A stretch of 64,000 nucleotides of DNA from Rhizobium sp. Q54 (GTDB lineage Bacteria; Pseudomonadota; Alphaproteobacteria; UBA2966; CAIVPW01): assembly GCA_945947575.1 (NCBI GenBank), contig CAMEYM010000008.1, positions 1 to 64,000 on the forward strand. Direction: 5' to 3'. Positions within the stretch are counted from its first letter, which is position 1, and each line of letters opens with the position of its first letter. Made by a program: the position numbers and the translations under genes. Shown piece by piece: positions 49,269 through 58,766 of the stretch. The notes under the pieces were generated by a model that had not been told where the DNA came from, did no database searches, and worked only from the letters and a program-made list of their open reading frames with translations.

Positions 49269-49764
49269 GGTTTCCTCCAATGCCCGCAGACGAAGCGGCA
49301 ACGCTTCCGCTGGAAGCCGCGCTACGTCGCGGAGTTGCTTTTGTTTTCCGAGGCGCAATCGGCCCAAGGCCATGCGCCCGTGGCCTCTACATAGGCACAA
49401 CCGGCGCACAGCGAAAGGGTGTGGAGACCTACCAACCGCCTATGACCGGCATATGAAGGCCCTATGACAAGCCCATGAAAAGGCTCGGAAAACACATTCA
49501 GTCGATCGCGTGCTCAAGTGCGCAACGTTATGGCTGTCGCGCGGGCCCGGAACGCAACGAACGTGCGATGCGGGTGCGACGCTGGGCCGCACCAAGGTGG
49601 TAGCGCTTACGCTTCACATGTTGTTTACGCGTCCCCGGTTAAGGTCACGCTGCCGCTCGGTTGATGCATTCCGCAGACTCCTGTGCATCGAAGGCGAGTG
49701 GCGTGGATCGCGTGACACGCTGAATGCGCCGATCGCGATCGTTTGACCGGGAGGTCAACGACCG
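49269..49764. other. 496-bp gap between two small membrane genes
   Basis: No protein gene is supported here; a 78-codon open frame at 49510-49746 has no family look or ribosome site. The notable content is the 11-bp repeat array at 49442-49478. The 12-mer GGTAGCGCTTAC at 49599-49610 recurs at 56577-56588 and is otherwise unexplained. Confidence 0.5.
49438..49480. promoter_or_regulatory. Tandem 11-bp ATGA repeats (Pho-box-like)
   Basis: ATGA starts at 49442, 49453, 49464 and 49475, exactly 11 bases apart. On the minus strand the units read GGTCAT, CTTCAT, TGTCAT and TTTCAT. This matches the design of PhoB/OmpR-family sites (direct repeats of TGTCAT-like half-sites, one helical turn apart), though none is the full CTGTCAT. 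The array faces the promoter region of the 46-aa gene on the minus strand. Confidence 0.5.
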
Positions 49765-49965
49765 ATGTCCAGCCAAACCCTCCGCACCATCCAGTCCGCT
49801 TTTCACGAATCGCTGCCCGTGCGCCGTCTGGCGACTCGCCAGCACGCGGCGTGGCTGCTGCGCGCCGCCGGCACCGGCGCCGTACTCGCCGCCGTCTTCG
49901 CTGCGGCGGTTGCCGTCGGCCTGTTCACCCTGCTCAGCATGGGCGGCGTACTCAGCTTCGGCTGA
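49765..49965 (+). CDS. Small membrane protein, 66 aa
   Basis: This 66-residue protein has a basic amphipathic first half (about residues 1-32) and a long hydrophobic helix (about residues 35-62, rich in Ala/Val/Leu). A ribosome site GGGAGG precedes the ATG by about 8 bases. I do not recognise a family. It resembles small single-span membrane proteins and is paired head-to-head with the 46-aa membrane gene across a 496-bp gap. purM begins 90 bases downstream. Confidence 0.6.
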   Translation: MSSQTLRTIQSAFHESLPVRRLATRQHAAWLLRAAGTGAVLAAVFAAAVAVGLFTLLSMGGVLSFG

Positions 49966-50055
49966 TTCCAGACACCCCGCTTGGCTTGGGAACGGTCGGT
50001 GGGTAGTGTCCCCCGGCCGTCCCACCCCCATCCCGTCCCCTGGGCTCGAGCGGAC

Positions 50056-51171
50056 ATGTCCAAGCCTCCTGCAGCATCTGAGGACGCCTACGCTTCCGCC
50101 GGCATCCACATTGGCGCCACCGAGACCGCGCTCGAGGGCCTGACCGCGCGCCTGCGCCGGACGTGGCCGGCCAAGCCGGGCTTTGGCGCCGTCGCGCTCG
50201 ACTTCGGTTTCTACGCCAACGTCGTCGATATCGGCGGCGGCTTGGGGCTCGCCATCAGCACCGATGGCGTCGGCTCCAAGGCGCTCATCGCCGAGATGAT
50301 GGGCAAGTACGACACCGTCGGCATCGACTGCATCGCCATGAACGTCAACGACGTCATCTGCGTCGGGGCGCGGCCGCTCACCCTGGTCGACTACATTGCG
50401 GTGGAGCGCGTCGATCCGGCTGTCATGCGCGCCATCGCCGAGGGACTTGCCGTTGGCGCCGAGCGCGCCGGCGTTTCCATCACCGGCGGCGAGATCGCCG
50501 AGCTACCCGACATGATCAAGGGCGCGCACCCGAAGTCCGGCTTCGACCTCGCCGGCACCGCGGCCGGCATCGTGCCCCTCGATCGCATTGTGGTGGGGCG
50601 CGACTGCAGGCCCGGCGACGCGGTGGTCGGTATCGAGTCGAGCGGCATCCACTCCAACGGCATGACGCTGGCGCGCAAGGTGCTGCTCGGCACCGCCAAC
50701 CTGAAGATCACCGACCGTCTGCCGGAAGTCGGCCGCTCGGTGGGCGAGGAGCTGCTCGAGCCGACTCTTATTTACGTCGCCGAGGCGATGGAGATGCTCG
50801 AGAAGGTGACGTCGGTGCGGGCCCTCGCCCACATCACCGGTGACGGCTTCCTCAACTTGGTGCGCGTGCCCGCCAAGGTCGGCTTCACCCTCGACGCCCT
50901 GCCGGAGGTTCCTGCGCTGTTCCGGGCCATTGCGGCGCGTGGCTCGGTGCCCGCCCAGGACATGTACACGGTGTTCAACATGGGCGTCGGGCTGTGCGTC
51001 GTCTGCGCGTCACAAGATGTTCATGCAGTCGTCGCCATCGCCAAGAAGCACGGTAAGAAAGCCGCCCGCATCGGCTCGGTGACGGCCGAAACCGGGGTCG
51101 TCCGCATCCCCAACAACGCGATGTCGGGCCAGGACTTGGTGGGGGCGGGGCGCTTCTTCCGCCCCGCCTAG
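50056..51171 (+). CDS. purM: AIR synthase (phosphoribosylformylglycinamidine cyclo-ligase)
   Basis: This 371-residue enzyme closes the imidazole ring to form AIR in purine synthesis. Family marks are AISTDGVGSKALIAEMMGKY, AMNVNDVICVGARPLTLVDY, ITGGEIAELPDM, GIESSGIHSNGMTLAR and the LAHITGDGFLNL block. It is about 20 residues longer than typical PurM and diverges near the N-terminus, so it is a variant form. purN, its usual neighbour, is not next to it. The ATG at 50056 starts the DAYASAG region typical of PurM. Confidence 0.92.
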   Translation: MSKPPAASEDAYASAGIHIGATETALEGLTARLRRTWPAKPGFGAVALDFGFYANVVDIGGGLGLAISTDGVGSKALIAEMMGKYDTVGIDCIAMNVNDVICVGARPLTLVDYIAVERVDPAVMRAIAEGLAVGAERAGVSITGGEIAELPDMIKGAHPKSGFDLAGTAAGIVPLDRIVVGRDCRPGDAVVGIESSGIHSNGMTLARKVLLGTANLKITDRLPEVGRSVGEELLEPTLIYVAEAMEMLEKVTSVRALAHITGDGFLNLVRVPAKVGFTLDALPEVPALFRAIAARGSVPAQDMYTVFNMGVGLCVVCASQDVHAVVAIAKKHGKKAARIGSVTAETGVVRIPNNAMSGQDLVGAGRFFRPA

Positions 51172-51328
51172 GGCACGAAACCCGCCGCTGCCGGGGGTCT
51201 CCGGCTTGCCAGAGGGGCCGCCGGTCCCATATAAACCGCGCGTACATCAGGGTTTTCGGATTCGGGCCAGGCGATTGCGCAGAGAGCGCGCAGTCGCACG
51301 GGCTTGGTTTTGCTAGGTACGGAACGTC

Positions 51329-53158
<1,830 letters not shown>

Positions 53159-53163
53159 AAACG

Positions 53164-53195
53164 ATTAGGGCCCCGTTCGGGGCCCTAATTCTTTG
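53164..53195 (+). terminator. Intrinsic terminator of typA
   Basis: ATTAGGGCCCC-GTTC-GGGGCCCTAAT is an 11-bp stem, followed by TCTTTG. It begins 6 bases after the typA stop. Confidence 0.88.
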
Positions 53196-53209
53196 TTCGG
53201 TTTCCGCCG

Positions 53210-53554
53210 CTAGTTTCCGATCAGCGTGACGCCGTGGAGGATGTTCTTCCCATCCTCCTCTTCCCACTGCAGCATCACCGACTGACCGACGCGCAGGGCG
53301 CCCGGATTGAGGTTGTTGGCGAAGGTCAGCACCCTGCCGCCGGGGATCGTCATCGTGCGCGCGTTGATGTCGAGCGCCTCGATGCGCGTGGTGATGTTGT
53401 TCAGCACGCGACCGGCGCGGTCGTACAGCATGTCCATGCTGTTCATGCTGGGTCCGTCCGCCTTAGGCGGCATGATCAGTTGCGCCTCGGCAGCGCCGCT
53501 AGCGGCAACGGTCAACAGGGTTGCGGCGGCAATGCCGCGATAGAGCGTACGCAC
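53210..53554 (-). CDS. DUF1344-like secreted protein
   Basis: This 114-residue protein has a signal peptide ending ASGAAEAQ and a small beta domain: ITTRIEALDINARTMTIPGGRVLTFANN, then the LRVGQSVMLQWEEEDGKNI strand. It resembles DUF1344 (a conserved periplasmic family in alphaproteobacteria). The GTG at 53554 is chosen because GGAGG lies 6 bases before it; a TTG at 53572 is possible. A truncated paralogue with the same fold is next to it (53697-54197). Confidence 0.7.
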   Translation of the reverse strand: MRTLYRGIAAATLLTVAASGAAEAQLIMPPKADGPSMNSMDMLYDRAGRVLNNITTRIEALDINARTMTIPGGRVLTFANNLNPGALRVGQSVMLQWEEEDGKNILHGVTLIGN

Positions 53555-53647
53555 GACGATCCTCCAAGCCAAATCCGAGCGATTCTGTAGATAAGGATTG
53601 CAGGGCCGCGCGACCAGGGCAAGCAGTTGCGCTGTCTCCGAATGTAA

Positions 53648-53680
53648 CGAGGGCGTGCGTCTCTCCGACGCACGCCCTCG
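53648..53680. terminator. Long hairpin after the truncated DUF1344-like gene
   Basis: CGAGGGCGTGCGT and ACGCACGCCCTCG form a 13-bp perfect stem with a 7-base loop. Read on the minus strand it lies 17 bases after the stop at 53697 and is followed by TTACATT, so it is likely the terminator of that gene. Confidence 0.7.
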
Positions 53681-53696
53681 CTTTGCTGGGCATGGG

Positions 53697-54197
53697 TTAT
53701 GGGTTCAGCGGCAGGGGCGCGGCACCCGGGGCCATCGGCGCCATCGGCGTAACGTCCGGACCCGGAATCGGCGCCCGGTTGTTGACGATGTTCTGGATGA
53801 CCTTCTGGTCGCCATCCAGGCGGTAGGTCAGCGTGACGGTCTGACCCGGCGTCAGCGTGTCGCCGCCCGGCACGTTGGCGGCGAGCAGGAAGGTATCGCC
53901 GTTCTCCAGCGTCAGGGTGCGGCGCAGCGGGTCGTACTGATCGACGCGGCCGTTGGTGGTCTGCGTCATCGCGGCGAGCGCGTTAGGCGCGGCTGCCGGC
54001 GGCGTGATCGGCGTGGCCGGTACGCCCCTGTTGTCGCCGAGACCGGCGCCGCCACCCGGCATGGCCGGGGCGGGAACGATGGGGGACGGAGTCACTGCCG
54101 GCGGAACGACCGGAGCGGGCGCCATGCCGGCGTTCGGCAGGCCGCGATCGGCCGGCGCCGTCGGCACGAACACGCCGTTGTCGTCCGGCAGCAACGC
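53697..54197 (-). pseudogene. DUF1344-like protein, 5' end missing
   Basis: The frame ends at 53697 and has a Pro-rich linker (about residues 25-80) followed by a DUF1344-like domain (GRVDQYDPLRRTLTLENGDT, then GQTVTLTYRLDGDQKVI). Upstream of about 54197 the same frame enters the antisense of the AAA ATPase gene, just at its Walker A loop. No signal peptide or convincing start is present before that junction. The simplest reading is that the 5' part was deleted together with the 5' part of the ATPase. The domain itself looks functional. Confidence 0.6.
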
Positions 54198-56592
54198 GAC
54201 CCGGGCATCGGCAAGAGCCGCCTGGTTTCCGAATTCGACGCGCAGGTGAGCGCCGCGGGTCACATCGTCATCCGCACCTCTTGCTTCCCGCCGCACTTGT
54301 TCGTTCCCGTCCCGCCGGTGGCCGAAGCGATGCGCCAGGCGCTGGCGCTGCTCGGCGTGCGCACTCACGAGGACGTCGGCAGCGACAAAGGTCTCGTGCA
54401 GCTCACGCCTCTGCACCGCGCCGCGATCCGCGTCGTGCTCGGCGGCGATCCGGGGGACACCCAGTGGCAGGCCCTCGGTCCGACCGAGCGGCGCCATCTG
54501 ACGCTGTCGGCGTGCGTCGAAGTGTTCGAGCAGTTGGCGCGCGCGCCAGGCTCTGGTGCTCTTGTTCGAAGACATCCATTGGGCCGATTCGGATCTTTCG
54601 CGCCTCATTGACCTGTTGTCGGTGCGCGTACACCTCGGCCGTACGCTGGTAGTCATGACGCGCCGTCCGGGCGCCGAGTTCCAGGACACGCCGTGGCCCA
54701 GCACCACGGTTGTCGAAGTCGATCCGCTCAGCGCGGCCGAGGGCGCCGAGCTCGCCAAGGCGACGCTCGGCTCCGCAAGCCACCTCAGCGCGCTGCGCGA
54801 CCTGCTGGTCGACAAGACCGGCGGCAATCCCTTCTTCCTGCTCGAGTGCGTTGCATCGGTGCTCAACGCCGGTCCGCTCACCGAGCGCGCCAGCGCCGCC
54901 ACGGTGCAGAACTGGGTGCGCGAGTTCGCGGTGCCGCGCACTATCCAAAGTATTATCGCGGCGCGCATCGACCGGCTCGCGCCGGCCGACCAGGAACTGT
55001 TGAGCCGCGCTTCCGTGATCGGCCAGACCTTTGCACACCAGCTGCTGGCGCGCATCGTGCCCGAGCGCCGCGAACAACTGCTCGCCGCACTCAACCGCCT
55101 GTGCCAGCTCGGCTTCCTGCAGCGCACGCGCGTCGTCCCGCACCTCGAGTTCAGCTTCAAGCACGCGTTGATTCATGACGTTGCGTACGGCTCGCTGCCG
55201 AGGGCGCTGCGCAAGAACCTGCACAGCGAGATCGCCGCGAACCTGCGTGCGCGCAGCCTGCAGATTGCGAACCGCATGGCGCTGCTCGCGCAGCACTGCC
55301 TGCGCTCGGAGCTGTGGGGCCAGGCGTTCGTCTATGGTCTCGCCGCCGGCCGCGATGCCTTGCGCCGCTCCCAGTTCCGAGAGGCCGTTGGCCTTCTCGA
55401 GGACGCTTCGAGTGCGCTCAAGCGCTTCCCGCGCACGGCGCGCAATAGCAAGCGCACCGCGCACGTCTGCCTCGACCTCGCCGATGCGCTCTTCCCGTTG
55501 GGCCGCAAGCAGGACGCGGAGCAGCAGCTGATTTTGGCGCAGTCGGCGGCGCGCCGCTCGGGCGACACCCGCACGCTGACGCGCACCTGGTGCAGCCTGA
55601 TGCTGCATCACTGGGTCGCCGGCAATCTGGAGACCGCTCACCGCATCGGCGTGCGCGCGCTCAAGGCGGCGGACGCCGCACGCTTCGACGATCTGCGTCT
55701 GATCTGCCTCGGCCGTCTTGGTTACGTGGCACTGGAACGTGGTCGCGGCAAGAGTGCCCGCCAGTATCTCCAAGATGCGCTGGCACTATCCGTTTCGTTG
55801 CCCGGCCGCCGTCGCGACGGCTTCCTCGTGGTTTCGCCGGTCGCGCTACAAGGTCCGCTGTCCGTTGCGCTCGCCCAGTTGGGCCTCTATCGCGAGGCGG
55901 TCGAACTCGCCGACGCCGCACTGAGCGGCGCCGAGGAATCGGGACACCTGTTCAGCAAGGTGTTCGCGCTGTTTCACGCCGGCATGGTGTATCTGCACCA
56001 GGGCGATTTCCAGCGCAGCGCTGAAGTCCTGGGCCAGTCCCTGCGCCTGTGCCGCACGATCGGCTCGACACTGCTCGTGCGCCAGATCGTCAGCGCCATG
56101 GGGTATGCGCTCCTTCACATCGGCCGCGCTGAAGAGGGCTGCACCCTCCTCGAGGACGCCGTCGCCTCCGCGACGCCGGATCCGATGGTCGGGCAGCTGC
56201 CGCAGCATCTCGGCTGGTTGGCCATGGCCAAGCTCGCCCTGGGTAACCACGGCGAGGCCGAGGTCGTCGCACGGCGCGCCATAACGCTGGCACGGCGCAA
56301 CGGCCAGCGTGGCTACGAAGCTTGGGGATGGTATGCGCTCAGCCGCGCCCAGCACGCCCTCGACGTTAGAACTGCCGCCCGCTCCATGGAACGGGCTCGC
56401 ACCATCGCCGTTGGTTGTGGCCTCACGCCCCTGGCAGCCCGAACCGAAGGCGGTTGGGGGGCATCGGAATCCGCCCTCGCCGTGGAAGTGACGGCGACGC
56501 CTACCTCGCCCCGCTCGCGCAATCATCTGCGCGTAGTGCGGAGCGACAATCAGGGCGCAGCGCGCCCTAAGCGTACGGTAGCGCTTACTTAG
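54198..56592 (+). pseudogene. AAA ATPase with TPR region, 5'-truncated and frameshifted
   Basis: The sequence begins in the P-loop: D-P-G-I-G-K-S-R-L-V at 54198-54227 lacks the first Gly of Walker A and everything before it. The frame then runs through CFPPHLFVPVPPVAEAM to about 54540, where a 1-base slip in a GCGCGCGCGC tract moves to the next frame. Walker B follows (LVLLFEDIHWADSD). The rest (about 680 codons) has LVDKTGGNPFFLLECV and a TPR-like helical C-terminus. This is the C-terminal part of a cyclase- or LuxR/MalT-like ATPase regulator. It lies upstream of the RiPP operon, but a regulatory link is not shown. Confidence 0.65.
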
Positions 56593-56818
56593 GCTCCGCG
56601 GGCTTCTCGCCCAGCGCGTCCAAGCACGCCTCGGCTGCCGCTCCGATCAGGAGCGCCGCAAGCTCAGCCCTGTGGCCCGTTGCTTCTGCCCGCAACTGGT
56701 CCAGGCACGCCTTGATGCTGTTGAGGGCTTGTTCCCTGCGGCCGTGAGCCTGACCCGCCGGCATCGCCGTTGGGCGGTCTGACGGGACAATCCTCGCGGC
56801 AGCACTCGTACTCTTCAT
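56585..56818 (-). CDS. Small helical protein divergent from the RiPP operon
   Basis: This 77-residue protein starts with GGAGAA before the ATG at 56818. It has a Ser/Pro-rich N-terminus and a long helical part, RREQALNSIKACLDQLRAE then LAALLIGAAAEACLDALGE. It has two Cys residues and a basic-acidic pattern. No family was recognised. It is divergent from the precursor gene with 189 bp between the starts, so it shares the region of the CRP sites. It could belong to the RiPP locus or be unrelated. Confidence 0.6.
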   Translation of the reverse strand: MKSTSAAARIVPSDRPTAMPAGQAHGRREQALNSIKACLDQLRAEATGHRAELAALLIGAAAEACLDALGEKPAEPK

Positions 56819-56894
56819 AACGGTTCTCCAAGTATTTGGGCGCCCAACTGCGGCGGCCATCCTGCAGCGATACTGCGACTTGGCGAATCCGTTC

Positions 56895-56942
56895 TGTGAG
56901 CCACTTCACAGGGCGCTTCACCTCTGGGTGAAGCAATTCACA
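56895..56942. promoter_or_regulatory. Two CRP-type operator palindromes upstream of the RiPP precursor
   Basis: Site 1 is TGTGA-N6-TCACA (56895-56910), a perfect match to the CRP consensus. Site 2 is GGTGA-N6-TCACA (56927-56942), with one mismatch. Their centres are 32 bp apart, about three helical turns, so both lie on one face. A further inverted repeat GCTTCACC/GGTGAAGC joins them (56915-56934). The Crp/Fnr protein at 59523 keeps the Arg-Glu residues that read TGTGA, so it is the likely regulator. Distance from site 2 to the precursor start is 66 bases. Confidence 0.8.
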
Positions 56943-57007
56943 GAGCTTTAGCACCCGTCCCGGTAAGTACTCTGGGTCGGGTCAGCAACTCTTAGGAGAA
57001 ACCAAAG

Positions 57008-57412
57008 ATGACGACGGAGGTACGCGGAACCCTGGTACGGGGTCCAGACGGATTGCTTTATGCGGTCGGCGGGGGTGTCGCGACCGTTGTTGATTCTTCG
57101 AACAGCGCACCGGTTGCACCGCGGGCCGCCGCAGCGGCCGCTGAAGATCACGACGCGGGCCGCTACATGATCACTCCGGGTGACCATGACGCCGGCCGCT
57201 ACATGATCACGCCGAGCAACGCGTCGAGCGAGCATGACGCCGGGCGCTACATGATCACTCCGGGCGACAACGAAGCCGGCCGCTACATGATCACGCCGAG
57301 CAACGCTGCCGCGCAGGATCACGACGCCGGCCGCTACATGGTGACTCCCGGTGAGGAGAGCGACCATGGCGCGGGCCGCTACATGATCTCTCCTGAAGTC
57401 AGCAACGCTTAG
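57008..57412 (+). CDS. RiPP precursor with six AGRYM-type repeats
   Basis: This 134-residue protein has a short N-terminal part (residues 1-45, ending in an Ala run) and then six near-identical units [D/E/G]AGRYM[I/V][T/S]P at residues 49-57, 61-69, 77-85, 89-97, 106-114 and 121-129. Acidic or small spacers such as GDH, SNASSEH and SNAAAQDH lie between them. Repeats of one core in one precursor are known for RiPPs such as thiovarsolin. The next genes encode a YcaO-TfuA pair, so the units are the likely core peptides and the N-terminal part the leader. AGGAG lies before the ATG. No homologue is recalled; the product is unknown. Confidence 0.85.
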   Translation: MTTEVRGTLVRGPDGLLYAVGGGVATVVDSSNSAPVAPRAAAAAAEDHDAGRYMITPGDHDAGRYMITPSNASSEHDAGRYMITPGDNEAGRYMITPSNAAAQDHDAGRYMVTPGEESDHGAGRYMISPEVSNA

Positions 57413-57418
57413 TTCCAA

Positions 57419-57454
57419 GGACCGCCCGGCGGCCGGACCGTCGGGCGGTCCTTT
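57419..57454 (+). terminator. Partial terminator between precursor and YcaO
   Basis: GGACCGCCCG (57419-57428) and CGGGCGGTCC (57442-57451) form a 10-bp stem with a 13-base loop, followed by TTT. It lies 7 bases after the precursor stop. With the same-strand YcaO gene 44 bases further on, it should allow partial read-through, giving more precursor than enzyme, a common RiPP design. Confidence 0.75.
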
Positions 57455-57497
57455 GCTCGCCTAGTTCCAACGAGTGCCAAGACCAAGGGAGCTCCCC

Positions 57498-58766
57498 ATG
57501 CTCAGCCAGCTCGAGACCACCGCCCTCGCCGCCGCGCGCAAGGCCTACCACTCCGGCACGCACCGTACGGTCGCGCCCGAGGAAACGCTGAAGCGCATCA
57601 CGCCGCTGCTGCCCGCCATGGGCATCACGCGCGTGGCCAACGTCACGGGACTCGACCGGGTCGGCATTCCCGTCGTCATGGTGACGCGCCCGAACTCGCG
57701 TTCGGTCTCGGTCAGCCAGGGCAAGGGCACGACCCTCACCGCCGCCAAGGTGTCCGGCGTCATGGAGGCGATCGAGGGCTACCACGCCGAGCGCATCACC
57801 CTGCCCCTCAAGCTCGCGAGCTTCGAGGAGCTGCGCTACACGCACCAGATGGTCAACGTCTACGCGCTGCCGCGCAATGGCCGCAGCACCTTCACGCCGC
57901 ACGCGCCGCTCTTGTGGACCGAGGGCAAGAGCCTGGTCTCCGGCCAGCCGGTGTGGGTGCCGTTCGAGATGGTGCACCTGAACTACACCTCGCCGATGCC
58001 GTCGGGCACCGGCTGCTTCCTGGCCAGCTCGAACGGTCTGTCGTCCGGCAACACCCTCGACGAAGCGATCAGCCACGGCATTTCCGAATTGGTCGAGCGC
58101 GACGCGGCGACGCTGTGGCATCGTCTCGACGCCGAGGCACGCGCACGCACGCGCATCGACCTTGCCACCATCCAGGACGGCTGGTGCTGCGACCTGATCA
58201 AGCGCTTCGACGCCGCCGGCATCGACGTCGGCATTTGGGACATCACCTCCGATATCGGCCTGCCGGCATTCCTGTGCCGCGCCGTGCCGCGCGACGCCAC
58301 CGTGCATGGCTTCCGCCCGGCCGTCGGCATGGGCTGCCACCCGGCGCCCGAGATCGCGCTGTCGCGCTCCCTCACCGAGGCGGCACAGAGCCGGCTCACC
58401 TTCATCTCCGGCGCGCGCGATGACATGCCGCGTCACGAGTACGAGCACTTCCTCGACGCCAACGTGCACAAGCGTTGGCAGGCGATGCTGCACGGCGAGA
58501 CGCCGCAGAAGCGCTTCGCCGACGTCGCCACCTTCGCGACCGATTCGATCACCAGCGACATCCAGCGCGAGGTTGCGCGCGTGATGGAATGCGGTGGCGA
58601 GGACGTCATCGTCGTCAACCTCACCAAGCCCGAGTTCAACATCCCGGTCGTGCGCGTCATCATCCCCGGTCTTGAGGGCGTCGATGCGTCGTCCGACTAC
58701 GTGCCCGGCAGACGTGCCGCAGCCCAGGATGCCGAGCGGCCGCGCGTCGCCGCGAGGGCGGCATGA
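57498..58766 (+). CDS. YcaO-domain peptide-modifying enzyme
   Basis: This 422-residue protein is a YcaO ATP-dependent enzyme that activates backbone amides. ATP/Mg-binding motifs are VSQGKG (about residues 72-77), E90-x-x-E93 (MEAIEGYHAE), the SSNGLSSGNTLDEAISHGIS block with E197 and E200 in SELVERD, and E294-A-A-Q-S-R. The C-terminus lacks the Pro-rich tail of azoline-forming YcaOs, which fits the TfuA-linked, thioamide-forming type (compare McrA thioglycine formation and thiovarsolin). GGGAG precedes the ATG. It overlaps tfuA (ATGA). Thioamidation is inferred. Confidence 0.88.
   Translation: MLSQLETTALAAARKAYHSGTHRTVAPEETLKRITPLLPAMGITRVANVTGLDRVGIPVVMVTRPNSRSVSVSQGKGTTLTAAKVSGVMEAIEGYHAERITLPLKLASFEELRYTHQMVNVYALPRNGRSTFTPHAPLLWTEGKSLVSGQPVWVPFEMVHLNYTSPMPSGTGCFLASSNGLSSGNTLDEAISHGISELVERDAATLWHRLDAEARARTRIDLATIQDGWCCDLIKRFDAAGIDVGIWDITSDIGLPAFLCRAVPRDATVHGFRPAVGMGCHPAPEIALSRSLTEAAQSRLTFISGARDDMPRHEYEHFLDANVHKRWQAMLHGETPQKRFADVATFATDSITSDIQREVARVMECGGEDVIVVNLTKPEFNIPVVRVIIPGLEGVDASSDYVPGRRAAAQDAERPRVAARAA

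Noticed and set aside
49510-49746. 78-codon open frame between the small membrane genes
   Set aside because: No ribosome site, no family look and a composition like non-coding DNA.
57120-57400. Regular DNA repeats that could be taken for a CRISPR array
   Set aside because: The periodicity follows codons of the AGRYM repeats in one open frame; unit lengths vary and spacers are short protein linkers.
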